Assembly: GCF_032854445.1 (NCBI RefSeq)
Contig: NC_088295.1
Coordinates: 34,070,510 to 34,134,509 of the forward strand
Origin: Liolophura sinensis
Taxonomy: Eukaryota > Mollusca > Polyplacophora > Chitonida > Chitonidae
Length of the DNA: 64,000 nt
Direction: 5' to 3'
The notes below the pieces were generated by a model that saw only the letters and a list, made by a program, of their open reading frames with translations, searched no databases and was not told the DNA's origin. Each line of letters starts with the position of its first letter. Position 1 is the first letter of the stretch. Below are positions 1 to 12,918 of this stretch, one piece after another. A program made the translations under genes and the position numbers.

Positions 1-49
1 TTATACACCGATGCAATGCTGACAAACAACTCAGTAAACAATAACGGCA

Positions 50-1408
50 AAACCCTTCTCCACACCATAATGCCAACCTGCTGTACACCATAATGCTAAC
101 CTTCTGTACACCATAATGATAACCCTATCCACATCATAATTCCTACCGTCTGTACACCACAAAACTAACCCTCTGTACACAACATAATGCCAACCCTCTG
201 TGCATCATAATGCCAACTCTCTAAACACCACAATGCCAGCCCTGTGTACACTATAATGCTAACCTTTTTAAAGAGCACAATGCCAACCAACTGCACACCA
301 TAATGCCAACATTCTGAATATAAACGTCATGTCCGACATTCATATACCGTTCGTAGTTCGTAAAGGGCGTTCAAAGTCGATAATCGCAAGATTTCCAAAA
401 CAACGTTTAACACTAGCTCCCAAAGACAAAGGTATGTAAGCAATTATACAAATAAGAAATTAAGCCGCTAACACACTAGAGAGAAGCGGTCATCAGTTTC
501 CAATGATGCCGGGCAGACATAGATATTCCAGGCATGAATTCCATATCAAAGTTCAAATACGTAGTCCATGAATGAGTTCCAGGTCACCATAATGCCGACC
601 CTCTGTACACCAAAATGCCAGCATTCCGTACACCATAATGCCACTCCTCTGTGCATCCTCATGTCAGCCTTCTGTACACCATAATCACCACAATGTCATC
701 TCTCTATACACCATAATGCCAACCCTCTGAACATCATAATGCCAAAGCTCTATACGGCATAATGCTATTCTTCTGAACATAATAATGCCAACCTTCTGTA
801 CACCATAATACCAACCTTCTGAACACCAAAATGCCAACCCTCTGTACACCACAATGCCAACCTTATAAATACCATAATGTCAACCTTCTGAACACCAGAA
901 TGTCAACCTTCTGTACACCATAATGCCACCTCTCTGTACACCATAACGCCAATCTTCTGAATATCATAATGCCAACCTTCTGTACACCAAAATGTCAACC
1001 TTCTGAACACCATAATGTCAACCTTCTGTACACCATAAGGCCACCTCTCTGTACACCATAATGCCAATCTTCTGAATATCATAATGCCAACCTTCTGTAA
1101 ACTATAATGGCAACCTTCTGAACACCAAAATGCCAACACTCTGTACACCATAATGCCAACCCTCTGCATACCATAATGACAAGTTTCTGAACACCATAAT
1201 GGTAACCTTCTGTACACCAAAATGCCACCTCTCTGTACACCATATGCCAACCCTCTGTACACCATAATACCAACCTTCTGAACACCATAATGTCAACTTT
1301 CTGTACACTATGATGCCAACCCTCTGTACACCATAATGCCAACCCTCTGTCAGCCTTCTGTACACCTTCCGTACACCATAATGCCAACCTTGTGTACACC
1401 ATAATGGT
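50..1408. repeat. 23-bp minisatellite, copy A (two blocks)
   Basis: Diverged tandem copies of a 23-bp unit, plus strand CACCATAATGCCAACCYTCT followed by GTA. Blocks lie at about 50-318 and about 590-1408, separated by about 270 bp of non-repeat DNA (321-587) that is kept almost unchanged in copy B. The unit has no stop codon on the minus strand and 23 is not a multiple of 3, so all three minus frames stay open over long stretches and translate as a 23-residue repeat. I do not treat those frames as genes. Confidence 0.95.
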
Positions 1409-1860
1409 AAACATTAACGGTAAGCGCCATAACCGTATAAATCTTCTATACATGATAACGGCAATATGCAAGTCCCCAGTTGCTGGCAAACGAGACACAG
1501 GGTTCTGTCTCGACCTTGGAGATATATTTTCTACATTTCTCCATTTTCATTTCTTCTTGGATTTTGTGACAATAAGGACACAGACCCCCATTACAACTTC
1601 CGTTTTTTCGGTTGTAGTACTGTGAATTTTAGGGTAGAAAGACTTTTTTTGCTCCTAGGCGTCCATTTTTGGTGTACAGGTGCATGCTTGGTATTAAAAT
1701 GCTGAAAACTGTCTAAACTTTGAGGAGGTATGAGCTTTATTGATGAAAGTTTGAAATTCTGGGTGAGAGGGCACAAGGTGTGAGGTAGTGATGAGGCTGC
1801 GAGTGACGTCCCCTTGGCGTTGCTAGGCACGCCTCCCTGCTGCCAGATTTTGACGGTCAA
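1409..1860 (-). pseudogene. Disrupted counterpart of the 174-codon minus-strand ORF of copy B
   Basis: The minus strand here matches the open frame at 42766-43290. In A the frame is interrupted by a T-run length difference (six T here, five in B, near 1603-1608), so the cysteine-bearing part (CNGGLCPYCHKIQEEMK in B) falls out of frame with the upstream part. Whether the frame was ever a gene is uncertain; see the B entry. Confidence 0.3.
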
Positions 1861-2103
1861 CCTATGTCAAGATTTTTATGCCTTGTTTCTCCCAGACTGG
1901 GCCAGGTATGCACCAAAGCTTATTGGCCACGGAATGTTTGGGACCAAGCTACAGCGCTAGATGTTAAGATTGTCGCTTATGGAAAATTAATGGGGGTAAG
2001 AGGCCATAAGTGGGGCTCGTTGGGCGGCTTGTGCCGTCTTACGTCTGCTGACCTGGGTTTCGTATGAAAAGTGGCATTCTTTAATGTTTAATTCACCGAA
2101 CGT
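1861..2103. other. No gene seen
   Basis: Sequence shared with copy B (about 43290-43533). Part of it may be a decayed SINE head, since the recognisable SINE body starts just downstream. No coding signal. Confidence 0.6.
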
Positions 2104-2248
2104 CCAGCTCATGTCGGCTTCCTCAAGTTCTTCTCCTATCGTACGTGGGGAGATCTTTCAGCAACTTGCGAACGGTCGTGAAATGCCGTCGTAGAAGTAA
2201 AATATCACTGAGTGTGGTGTAAAACTCCAATCAAATAAATAAATAAAT
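2104..2248 (+). mobile_element. SINE fragment, decayed
   Basis: Matches the body and tail of the tRNA-headed SINE at 47734-48005: a CCAGCTCATG block, a GTACGTGGGGAGATCTTTCAG block, then a GTGTAAAACTCCAATCAAAT tail ending in (AAAT)n. The head is unrecognisable. Present at the same place in copy B, so it predates the duplication. Confidence 0.8.
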
Positions 2249-5200
2249 TGAACGAAATTTCATCCCATGTTTATAACCTGTCTGAATTCAACTATCATTT
2301 CTCTTCCACCAACGGATACGTGAGATTTTCAACACACCCAATCAAATTAATTCTGGACATTTGTAACCAAAGGTAAAACTTTTAAAACCCACAATTTGGA
2401 ATTCTGCTTTTGCCATTTCGGATTCGAGATGTTACACTGTGGCAATCACACTGACAGCTTTCAAAAATTTATGCCGTGTTTTAAGCGAATAAATTTCAAC
2501 AGCACTGCAGAATGTTTGATGGGCTAAATACATTTTAACTTGCAACGGCACTTTTTCACATCTTAAGGTGGTAACACTGACATTTGAACTCACTGGGGTT
2601 ACTAGAACATATTTACTATCCAGCATAATTTCCCAATTTCGCTTTGTATAAAACAACTTCATTTTTATTCCATGAAAAGAAACTTTAGTGCGATGTATTT
2701 AAGATAATTTTTATGTTAGGAAATCCCGTTTATGGTTAGTAAGTGAGTATGGAGAGATCATATACAATACATAGTTGTAGTGTGTTTATAAGATTGTATA
2801 TCTTCTGGCCCGAAAAGGCGATGAAGATATCAGTTCATACCAGTATAGCCCGGATGTGATGGAATGGTTGTAATTTTGTACCTTCTGGTCTGGAAAAGGC
2901 AATTTCTATATGTTTAGAACGGTCTTCCTATATGCAATGGTAAAGGCTTGCTTGTAACGCTGTATCTTTTAGTTCCGTAACAGGGATGGTGATACACTCA
3001 ATCGTGTCTCCATAATGCTTATGGCGTGTTTATAAGCCTGTAACAATGATTATACCATGTATATCACAATGCACACAGGTCCATATTGTCCACAATTCCA
3101 AAGATCGAATCATCCAACCTACCTCCAACCCCTAATGTGTTTTAAAGTTCAAGCAGAATCTGGGCAATTGTGTTCCATCTCTTCACAACATGTATTAAAA
3201 GATGTGGATCCGAATAGAAAACTTTTGAAAACCTTTTGAAATTATCAGTTTAAATCATTATCTTCAGCAAAACATGGGGTTTTATCGACATTCACTCTGT
3301 AAGATGTCTGCAGGTACCAAGGGTAAATATGGCAATTTTTAGATCCAGTCTAGTTGTCATTTGAATAGAATGTGTTCCGTTTGACATAACACACAGTCGT
3401 GGGAACCATCTATCATTCACATTTTTTCATACAAGTGATTTTGACGTTCTCATTAACACTGCCCGCCGTCTAACGCCGAGACTTTGAGCGGGACATAGAC
3501 TCAACTGACAGCTGTTAGATTTTACTACATTATTGATTGATAGTACTCTTCATATCCCATTGTCAAACTTGTCTGCCATGTGGGATGGATGCTGTGGAAA
3601 AGTGGAAAAGTGTCCCTTACCCCCTCCATACAAGGGTTGTAGTTTATTAGTATTATTTTGCTTGTTCGAGTCTCACGGTTTGTCTGTCACTAGGGTGCTA
3701 GTGGTATGGGGGGGGGAGGGAGGGGGGGGATAAAGGTAAGGTTGACAACCCATTGACTACCTATGCCATCAGGCACATGCAATTTAAAGATTGCCGAACA
3801 CCTAAATTCATGGTCAAGGGTAGTGTCTTTAAATTCAGAGAATAGGTTGGCAATTACTCTTAGATTGAAGACATGATTCTTTTTACATCTCTCAGCTTGT
3901 ATAAAGTATTTGCTTTAAAGTGGCAATAACAAAACAGATGTAATAAAAGGCATCAGTTTATGACGCCTGCTGTAGAGGATTCCACTCCCACAAAGCGGCA
4001 TGGTATATCTGAGACCAAAAGCTCACTACAGGCAATCCATCAGCGCGTCATTACCTTGTTACTTGTTACCGTCGGGCGTACCTGAGTACTCATAATGGCC
4101 TGGTACTGGTAATACTACTGCTTCATGAAGAACATGAAGGTGACACAAAATGCCAGAAGCCTGCTTACAAGAATGAGGTCATCCTGTAATAGGTCACACA
4201 AGGAGCTTTGGTTTGATTTCTTGGGGCCTGAGCTGGCTAAGGCTGTTACGCTGAGTTTGTGTGATCGAATCTAGCATTCGCTGAAGGTTTGCCCGGCTAA
4301 GGACCATGGTTTACTCCGCGCACTCAGGTTTCTTTTACTCATTAACCTGATGTCGTATTACGTTAAAAATTCTTGAGTGTGGCCTTGACAAAAAAATATC
4401 TGTGTTGCCTTTGTTGCGTGCGTGTACTAACACCACGAATGTTTGATCGAGAAAAAGCGTTGAATCTCATCACGTCATCTGAGAAAGAGAAAAAACAATG
4501 AGTAAAAGAAAATAAATACATAAAATGGTATACAGAAAAGTATTTTCTCACAGTTAACATCTTCGAAAATGACTAATTTAATATAACATATCTTCGATTT
4601 CACTGCTGTATTTCTAGACAGTTGAGATTCTCTGGGACAGACAGAGTTGAGCAAACAGTTTTAGCAGCACAAAAATAAGGACACGGAATAGTGCACTACA
4701 TAAAGAGAACGAAAGATTTCGCTTGTTACGTATTATTCAAAATTAGAGTAATAAATCCTAACCATTTCTTGACATAATATACGGGATACGTCCGTGATTC
4801 AGCTGAAGTCGTGTAGTCAGCTAGTCATAGTCGCTAATCTTCTACTCTATTACTCAAGACCCGGTTGTTCCAAATGTATTAGCTAATACTGGTACTAAGT
4901 TATATTATACATTTAAACTTTAGGCAAACTCAGCAGCCGATTTCAAAGGACAAAGTATAAACAGCGGCAGATTTAGCTCATATTTAGTATACTCCTTTGC
5001 CCATTGTTTTTGGGTTAAGTACAAACTGAAGACTTGGCTCATCTGGTAATAAGTCTTTGAAACAATTTTGAAAATCCTCGTCGATAGACGCTTAGCTACT
5101 TACACAGAGCCTGCTCTCATAACTTTCCAAAACCTTTAATTTGCTACCGTTTATCTGCATAATGACAAGCCTGTGTAAGAATTGCAAAAGTTTTGATTAC

Positions 5201-6717
5201 AAGGGCTGTTGTAAGTATTGCTATCTTTTCTTTTATCGCCGCATAGTTGACGACGTGACATAAGAGCACAGAACAGACCATTACAACGGCTTCCACGCGA
5301 GCCAAAAACTCAGCTCTGTTACACTTACCCTTCTTTACAGCATCCCGCACCGCACCATTTCCTCTCACTTCAAATCCGCATTCTATCGACAATCAATACT
5401 TCCCATTTATTTAAAGTTACCCGATACAGGTCTAGAGTTGTGGGAATTATCCACATCTCCGGATTCGTTTTCACTTCTCTACAGGCTTCTCACGTCGGAC
5501 CTGTCACAGTCAACATCAACATTGGCCTCATTCTCTCCTAGTGAAACAGAGAAAATGTTAAGCATTATAAACTACCGCGCACGTCTTGCCTCAAGGTGAG
5601 AAATTATTTTGTAACAAGACAGTAGCAACTCAAAAAGTTATTAGGAGAGTTGCTTGCCTTCATCAGTGGGTGGAATATGGATTCGTGTGCCATTACAAGT
5701 GTGTTTATCTCTAGTGGGTTGAGCTCTGAACAATCAAATAATAATTTTCGACATTTCATAATGTGTGAATGACTGAGATTTAACGCCATCAAGTTTCCGG
5801 TGGGCCTTAGAAGTATGTATTAAAATATGTCCTTTTATCAAATATTGAACCAAATTTTACACTGGTTTGGAAAGTAGTAAAGGTCATATTTTGATAATAC
5901 ATCACTCAGTAAACAATCTGACATGACTGTGATACGTTAGTCTGTCAAGCCATATGGCGTTGTAGGAGTAAAAGCGTCATCGTATCAACACCCGAGCTCG
6001 TGCCGGCCGGTACTCCAGACTTGATTTCAAAGCAGGCCTCTTGCCTTATAATACCAGCTCAACCTATACAAAACCCGTTGTAATCTTCCATGACCCGTTG
6101 TTCAGAATCTTTCAGACTTACGTTTGTCACGGCCTCTAAAAGGCATCACAAGATCACTGCTTGTCGTCTTTCAGCCCTTTGTCTATAAAGAGTCTACAAA
6201 GAATTAATATAGCGTACTCTATCTGGACTGTCTTTTCATGTATGAATCTCTATATATCCTATAATGAACGAGTGATTTCAGATTTATCAGCGCTGTCAAC
6301 ACCAAGCACTTTACTTCACATTTACATTCGACATTTTCGCTAATGATTCATCCTATTTCGGATCACCCTCAACTCTTACATGATTAATAATACTTGTCAA
6401 ATGTCAAAGCATACACGAAAATGTCAGCATAAATTATTCATCTGTTATGGATCAATATGTCTGAAGGTTGTATACCTCAACATTTGGCGTGAATAATATG
6501 TGAAGTAAGAAAGGTTATAACAATAGTAAATATATATATTTTAAGTTTCATGCGCTCATGAAGTGGGATAATATTATATACTCCTGATTTCACAGCTGTT
6601 AAAAACTAAGAGCTCTTTGGAGTTTAACACAAATAACTCCAAACTACAAGCATAAAAGAGGGCAACAAGAAAATAACTCCAAAAAATATTATTATAAGGT
6701 GCAAGAATCACACCACT
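2249..6717. other. Long non-genic stretch, shared with copy B
   Basis: No convincing coding region. It holds a G-rich tract at about 3708-3730 that varies in length from its B partner (about 45144-45172), and scattered short open frames whose A/B differences are mostly amino-acid changing. One short minus-strand frame ending in a good donor (AAGAAGG then GTAAGT, near 5330) has two replacement changes in B. The undisturbed target site of the B-specific SINE lies at 6249-6261. Confidence 0.7.
6249..6261. other. Empty SINE target site (TCTATATATCCTA)
   Basis: This 13-bp stretch occurs once here, and occurs twice in copy B (47721-47733 and 48006-48018) flanking a full SINE. It therefore shows the pre-insertion state. 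Confidence 0.95.
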
Positions 6718-7378
6718 GGTGATATAATCATGATTGTGACATTTTTGACACAGCTGGTGATACGACCATGGTTGTGGTATATGTAACACAACAGGTGATA
6801 CGACCATGGTTGTGAGATATGTGACACAACTGGTGATACGACCATGGATGTGACATATGTAATACAACTGATGACACGACCATGGTTGTGGCGTATTTAA
6901 CACAACTGGTGATACGACCATGGCTGTGACATATGTAACAAAACTGGTGATACGACCATGGTTGTGACATATGTAACACAGTTGGGGGTACGACCATTGC
7001 TGTGACATACGTAACACAACTGGTGATACGACCATGGCTGTGACATACGTAACACAACTGGTGATATGACCATGGTTGTGACATATGTAACACAACTGGT
7101 GATACGAACATGGTTGTGACATACGTAACACAACTGGCGATACGACCATGGCTGTGACATATGTAACACAACTGGTGATAAGACCATGGTTGTGATATAC
7201 GTAACACAAGCGGTGATACGGCCATGGTTGTGACGTATTTAACACAACCGATGATACGACCATGGTTGTGACATACGTAACACAACTGGTGATACGACCA
7301 TGGCTGTGACATACGTAACACAACTGGTGATACGACCATGGCTGTGACATACGTAACACAACTGGTGATATGATCATT
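6718..7378. repeat. 38-bp minisatellite, copy A (about 17 units)
   Basis: Tandem 38-bp units of the form CTGGTGATACGACCATGGTT plus GTGACATAYGTAACACAA, most holding an internal CCATGG. The unit has no minus-strand stop and 38 is not a multiple of 3, so long minus-strand frames (267 and 203 codons) run through it in several phases. The repeat explains them; I call no gene. Confidence 0.95.
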
Positions 7379-8081
7379 GTTATGACTTTTGTGTCAGTAC
7401 TTGTGATAAGATCATGGCCAGTGTGATCAATCCCGCGCTAAATTTCACCTCCTAATTATCCGTTTCTTATCTTTAATCGAATACACTTTATATCTTCAAA
7501 AAGTTCAAAAATGTTCCTGCAAGTAATGATCATTTTCATTTCAAAAAATAAAGACCTTTGTAACACTAGAACAGACAAGAATAGTTATGTATACATTGAT
7601 TTTAGCCGCGTGTGTTGGTCTGTAATCGATTGATCAGCCCTGGTGTTCCCTAGGAAAGGATATTCCCATAAGCATAGGGCCTATACTTGTTTTTGAATTA
7701 TATATTGGATTATCCTGAGATCGTTGACATCGCATTTCACACAGACAAGCGGACAGTTTGGGCCCCAAGGATTTGCATCTAATCTGATCACATTAGTGAT
7801 GAAAACTTTGTAAACTACCATCCCAATACAAAGTGTGATATCTTGTTCACTGTTAGAAATACAACAGTAACAGTTTTATATATAAACCATGAACACAAAG
7901 TTAATTGTGTGATTTTAGAGTGTATTGAACGCCCACAGAATTAACACCAGCTAAAGTCGTCACATAATAACATATAACACTTCTTGCATCTACATCACTT
8001 GGATGATACATTTGGACATCAACAATGTATGCAGTTTATTTCATTTATAGCATTGCAATGTATGTGTTTAAGTGCTTACTG
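7379..8081. other. No gene seen
   Basis: AT-rich DNA shared with copy B. A segment of about 170 bp near 7830-7970 is missing from B at about 49760. Confidence 0.6.
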
Positions 8082-8305
8082 TTTAACGCCGTACACAAGA
8101 ATTTTTCATTTATACACCGGTAGTGAGAGTACTGAAAAACATGACAGACTGAATGGCATTATAACTGCATCACTCATCATATATAAAATTTATTTGATTT
8201 ATTTGAGTGGTCTTTTACACCGTACTCAAGAATATTTCACTTATACGACGGCGGCCAGCATTATGGTGGGTGGAAACCCACCACCATTGGCAGATTGCTC
8301 ATATG
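8082..8305 (-). mobile_element. Two SINE tail fragments
   Basis: The tail of the SINE family is seen twice in minus orientation: a short diverged piece at 8082-8125 (TTTAACGCCGTACACAAGAA) and a better piece at about 8190-8305 (CCGTACTCAAGAATATTTCA, then TATACGACGGCGGCCAGCAT). Both are 5'-truncated relative to 47734-48005 and both are present in copy B. Confidence 0.85.
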
Positions 8306-8355
8306 TAAAAGCAAAGATATAGCACATATACGACGAGGTTTGAATACGGCCCAAC

Positions 8356-8520
8356 TTTTTATTTATTTTACTTATTTCTTTGATTGGTATTTTACATTTT
8401 AAGAGTTTTCACTCATAAGATGGCCGCCTGCATTATGGTGGGAGGAAGTCGATCAGAGCTCAACGAAATGCACTAACATCCACAGGTTGTCAGCACAGCT
8501 ACCCACATACGACTTTGCAG
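8356..8520 (-). mobile_element. Old SINE, diverged, minus strand
   Basis: Recognisable by TTTGATTGGTATTTTACAT, TCACTCATAAGATGGCCGCC and a CATCCACAGGTTGTCAGCA block. More diverged than the neighbouring fragment. Shared with copy B (50160-50328). Confidence 0.75.
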
Positions 8521-9332
8521 CCTAATTTATAAAGTGTGTAGCTTCAGTATCATTTAATCAATACTGTATGCATGAACATATCACAATCATTCAGATAGAT
8601 ATTCATGGAATCCTACCTTTAGAACTAAATTCGGCATTTGGATTATCACAGAAAAAGGCCAGCAGCAATAACGACCTCGTTGTTACAAACGGCATCGTCT
8701 AAAACCAGATACTTGGCAAAGGTAACACAATGCGAAGGGTTATCCGTAATAAACATTTGGGACCATGTACCTTAACTCTATACCTTGTCACTTAGAAAGA
8801 CTTTTACGCCGATTCAAGTGGGGAATCAAAATCTGACCTTCAATGTAGGGACATCACTGCGCTTCAATTACGGATTGTGTCAAAAGACTAAAAGCTCCCA
8901 GTCTCGGATAGAAAATGTGAAAGCTAATGTGACAAGAAGCGGACAAGAAGAAGATAATATAGGAGTGTCAGATAAGGAACACAGATTTTATCGCCTGATT
9001 TTGAAAAGAGCCCAGAGTCGAAGCTTATCACACCAAGCAAACGATCGTCAGTAAAAACATGTAAGAACATACAATTAACTTTCCTTACCTTTAGGAAGGA
9101 CTGTATCCGCCACGACCACATCTTGTTTAGTAGCAGGACATACAGGAGTAGTGAAGTTTGTTGTCCACAATTAAACAGCTTGTTAGGCACGATGGAGTGC
9201 ATTACTGCTCTGCAAATTGGATATAACCAGTACTACTGATCCATGAGATATCTTCACGGAGGAAACAGACTTGTCAACATCTAACCGATTTAACTTAGCG
9301 TTCCGTCCAACCAGTTCAATTTCTTACCACAG
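8521..9332. other. No gene seen
   Basis: Ordinary shared A/B sequence. A plus-strand frame at 8785-9054 is disrupted by indels in copy B, so it is not supported as coding. Confidence 0.6.
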
Positions 9333-9475
9333 ACTAGAACACGATGCCTCTTGGCGCATCGCTTGATGTTTTGGACGGGCTCCAGGGGAATATTGATCTT
9401 GGCTATTTCCCTAGTGAGACTTGCGAGCTCAAACAGACTTTATCGGTTGTACACTTCCTTGGAAGACGATGGAAG
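9333..9475 (+). CDS. Candidate first coding exon of an unknown gene (copy A)
   Basis: The exon is bounded by a good acceptor (TTCTTACCACAG just before 9333) and a donor (AAG then GTAGGT at 9476). ATG is at 9344 with an in-frame TAG at 9335, so the ATG is the natural start; 44 codons end in phase 0 (MPLGASLDVLDG start, FLGRRWK end). The whole stretch from the acceptor through the donor is identical in copy B (51147-51289), while the 40 bp just upstream carry about five differences. That contrast supports an exon under constraint. I recognise no domain and could not find the following exon. Confidence 0.4.
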
Positions 9476-11321
9476 GTAGGTAGAATTTTGCCGTCCAAAT
9501 ATCGATTTGGTCTCGCCGAAAGTTTCAATATTTTTCACTCTAATTAATATTGATCACCGGAAATTCTTTCATAATGTGTTAACACTTTGTTGTTGATTTT
9601 TTTGTATTCCTTGGCGACAGGAATACAAAATCCTTTATATGTCAATCCTTTTAATCCCAGAGATCACTTACAACAAAATTTTCAATAAATAAATTCTGAA
9701 GAGAGTCTCCACAGATCCGTCCTTAAAGTTATGCCACTAAGAAAAATCCTTTAAATTCCCAGTCGTTCTCCGTGGTGTACATTGATAGTGTTTAGACAAA
9801 TGATGCTATTTCTATGCATTTTTTCTTAATTTACACAGAAAACGGTTACAGTACAAATTAGATTTGATTGAAAATTTTTCACCTAGACTTGAGACTATTC
9901 CAAAGTGTTCGACCGCAATAAATTACTGTTAAAGTCCCAATCAGTTGTCTAGAAACTGAATTCTCTTGGGTAAACATTCAGGTATCAACTAGGTTTGCGA
10001 GTTACTGTTGGGGAAACACGTCAAATGAAAATATCGAATTTTTGACACTATATTGTCTTGGTTAATAATTTTACACCATGCAACATTAAGTATATTAAGA
10101 GTTGTTGCTGAATCCTCAGAACACTTGATGATCAACCAATAAGTATAGAAGGTAATATGAAACATATGCAGTATCTCCGTGTACCCAGAATGTAAATCAA
10201 TTGTTTTCTATGTGCACGGGAATTGTTGGATAACATTAACATTTAAATGTATGTCTTTAGCACTTGAGCGTTTTCCAGCAACTCACATAATGCATTATTC
10301 TGTATAATTAGTATTGAGAACGAGGTTGCTGCAGGTGATACTGGCCTGACGAAGAGGATGTGTCCATTGTTATATCATATGACTTTTCCTCAGCCATACA
10401 GCGCTATCCAGGAAATCATCATATTAACTGTCTGGTGATAGTGCAGAGATAATGAATGACTAATGTCTGCTTACTTCACAGCTAGGCTCCCAGCGGCGGA
10501 GGGACACGGCACATCACTCAGACAATGCGGCGTATATTTACACAGTATACTGTTCCCGTAATTACATAAACCGCTCAGTTATCGATTAGCAGGCGTGTAA
10601 TACTAGAACAAATGCGATCAGAAATGATGATGACAAACGGGTAGGGGCAGAATGAGAACAAGGTATAGAGTGATTGATCACAGAAACTGAAGCAAAGTAT
10701 TACTTGGTAGAGGTTTTACAACTTAGAAGCATAAGAGCCATGGATAGATTAGACATTTATCATACTTCTGGGTGAATCACAGCAAAACTCTAGAAGAACT
10801 GGTTATATACATGTTGTATCACCATCATTTATCACACCCAAGAGTTTTTTAGGATATGACCGATTGACTCTGATAAGCAATCACGTCATGTAGGCACACC
10901 CTAATTCAACACCTTCTGTCTTATATATGACACCTAATCTCCGATATTTCTATGGATCCAGATTCCTGGCTTTACTGAAAATAACAAACTGATGAGTGGC
11001 ACATATAAGAAGATTAATTATATTCTGGTATGTCGGGTATTACAACAATGTTTTCCGAATAGATGTGGAAGGGCAAGCTTCAGCCAGTGCGATGTATCAT
11101 AGACGGCACATACAATTAAGAAGGCGGTGTCGGTGGGCTTATTAATAAGGGAATTGCTTTAGACCAGATTGATCAGATCACCTGCGTTAGGCTTGGTCCT
11201 ATACACAGCCAGGCCCCGAGCGTTAAACTTAGATAATAGGGTCAACGGTAAGGTCATGGGGTTCATCGGCGTAGTCATGTTGTGAATCATGTGACCCGAA
11301 TAGCAACAACACTGACATTAA
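9476..11321. other. No gene seen
   Basis: Shared with copy B except for about 10895-11090 and 11122-11320, which are missing there. It contains a small hairpin-forming inverted repeat, TTTTGTATTCC at 9600-9610 and GGAATACAAAA at 9620-9630, conserved in copy B. No coding region. Confidence 0.6.
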
Positions 11322-11438
11322 AATTTATTTATTTATTTGATTTCATGTTTGTTTATCCGCACTCAAGAATATTTCACTTATACGACGGCAGCCAGCATTA
11401 TGTTGGGAGGAAGCCCGCTTTATGTTGGGGGGAAACAT
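11322..11438 (-). mobile_element. SINE tail fragment, copy A
   Basis: (TTTA)n followed by CCGCACTCAAGAATATTTCA and TATACGACGGCAGCCAGCAT, the 3' half of the SINE family in minus orientation. Copy B has a different, expanded (TTTA)n and different SINE-like debris here, so the site was rearranged after the duplication. Confidence 0.8.
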
Positions 11439-11453
11439 CTTTATTGTGTAAAG

Positions 11454-11585
11454 ATGAGTTTGGCAGAATTTATGATTCCATATTGCCCAGAACCCAAACC
11501 GAACACCTCGGACGAACCACTTCTTCAGTTGCACTGTTGTAACAAATGTACTGTAAATATGCCTAAGCTTCCCCACTGCAAGTAA
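11454..11585 (+). CDS. Candidate 43-codon ORF or first exon, Cys-rich end (copy A)
   Basis: Starts MSLAEFMIPYCPEPKP and ends in a short cysteine-containing stretch (LHCCNKCTVNMPKLPHCK). The copy B partner (52880-53011) differs by one base, a synonymous TGC/TGT change. In B that same base creates a strong splice donor (GTAAGT); A has GCAAGT, a usable but weaker donor class. It could be a very small gene or a first coding exon cut at the donor. No family recognised. Confidence 0.3.
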   Translation: MSLAEFMIPYCPEPKPNTSDEPLLQLHCCNKCTVNMPKLPHCK

Positions 11586-11751
11586 CCTTTCTCTCGCATC
11601 TTCCATCGGTTATATTCTTGCCCTGTCCTCTTTCACATGACACCCACTTCAGTTGATGGATGTATGCTCTAAGACATTGTTCGAAACCAGCTTGATTCAA
11701 TTTTAAAGGACTAACTATATGATATATCATATAAAAGACTACAGCATTGGG

Positions 11752-11878
11752 AATAAAACCAGAGCGACGACGACAGTGGGATATATTTAGCAAACGGTCA
11801 CACGTAACCGGTGAAACCCGGACTCTTGTCAGTTTTATTTCATTTAGACTTTTATTCTAACTGTTCATGTAAAAGCTT
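11752..11878 (-). repeat. Dispersed unclassified repeat, minus orientation
   Basis: Reverse complement of the family best seen at 25603-25782 (GCATTTACATGAACAGTTAG, AATAAAACCC, then TACGTGTGACC and CACTGTCGTCGC blocks). Shared with copy B at 53180-53300. Confidence 0.7.
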
Positions 11879-11889
11879 AGACTGGTTCG

Positions 11890-12918
11890 CCCTGTAGTAT
11901 CGTGTTTTGAGTAGAATTGGATAACAATTTGCTGGTGTCGATTCAAATATATTAGACATGGGTGGTCTACATTTATCACATTTTTTCTATGTCCCCCAGT
12001 ATCATTCTTATTTGTGATAATAAATATGGGGAGAATGCTGACAAAATTGGGTTCGCAATACACTTATACTCTAAATAACTAAACTGTTCCTATGTCTCCA
12101 CGCCATTTTCTTACGACAAACTTTGAAAGTCAAGTCACAGTCTTACTTCCACCAGTAATTAACCAAGTTATTCAGCGATAAAGCAGAACCTATACTGCAT
12201 ATACTCACACTGGTCATTTTTCATGAAAAACTGTGTACCCTGATGCGGAATTTTAGACTACCTACATGCAAAAAACAGATGCAATCCACTTGCTGAAACC
12301 ATACACTACGCTTATCGCTCAGAAAAGACAGATGTGCTGCCACAGGCCTGCATGAGAGCTTTACCGATTCATCTTGTCCTCTCCTTAGGTACATGCAACT
12401 TGACGTCTAATGCATGGTAACAGAATCCATATGGTGGAAGATTTACAAGGAATGTTGTAAATATGCATGCAGCTTTATCTGTGTGCCCAAAATATGCCAC
12501 ATAAGAATAGCAACAGAAAGTATACACTATAACATGTGAAAACTTGTGACGATCCAAAAGATAAATACAGAGGAACACACCAAGTAACACAGTCAGAGGC
12601 ACATATTGCCTTACTTACTCAGTTGTCGCTGGCGTCCTTTTCTTGAAAATGATACGTTAAACCGGGCAGAACCTGGTGGAAACCCACGACCATCCGCAGG
12701 TTTCTGACAGACCTTCCCATGTACAGCATTCTAAATATTTTATACTTCAATCAGTTCGCTGCACTCATTCGAGATGTCGAATGCCAGAAATTTGAGCAAG
12801 TTACAAAAGGTGAAATTTAATCAGAAGAATTCCCAAGGGTGGCAAACGTAAATTGAGCGATGGCTGGAGAGTGATTAAGCTGACTCCAACACCCCTAAGC
12901 CAGAACGTGAGGTGGGGC
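11890..12918. repeat. Left member of an internal direct repeat pair
   Basis: Diverged direct copy of parts of 15900-17362. Matching landmarks are GATGCAATCCACTTGCTGAA near 12280 versus 16320, the CAGAATCCATATGATGG-like stretch near 12420 versus 16470, and AGCCAGAACGTGAGGTG near 12897 versus 17345. Divergence is high, so this local duplication is much older than the A/B duplication. No gene in it. Confidence 0.75.
12660..12727 (-). mobile_element. SINE middle fragment
   Basis: ACCGGGCAGAACCTGGTGGA, AACCCACGACCATCCGCAGG and a CAGACCTTCCCATGTACAGC block match the central part of the SINE family in minus orientation; head and tail are gone. Shared with copy B at 53740-53808. Confidence 0.8.

Noticed and set aside
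50-1408. Evenly spaced repeats as a CRISPR-like array
   Set aside because: Units are head-to-tail with no unique spacers, diverged, and the DNA is clearly animal.
903-1498. 120- and 139-codon minus-strand frames, and the 138-codon frame at 42365-42781
   Set aside because: Products of the stop-free 23-bp unit; several frames overlap and none has its own start context or flanking structure.
2432-2662. 76-codon minus-strand frame, partner at 43863-44093
   Set aside because: All three differences are replacements; no splice sites or homology recognised.
6574-7377. 267-codon minus-strand frame (and 279 codons at 48482-49321)
   Set aside because: It lies on the stop-free 38-bp minisatellite; other phases are equally open, and unit number differs between copies.
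12369-12602. 77-codon minus-strand frame, partner at 53447-53683
   Set aside because: Differences are replacements and the end is altered by the B deletion.
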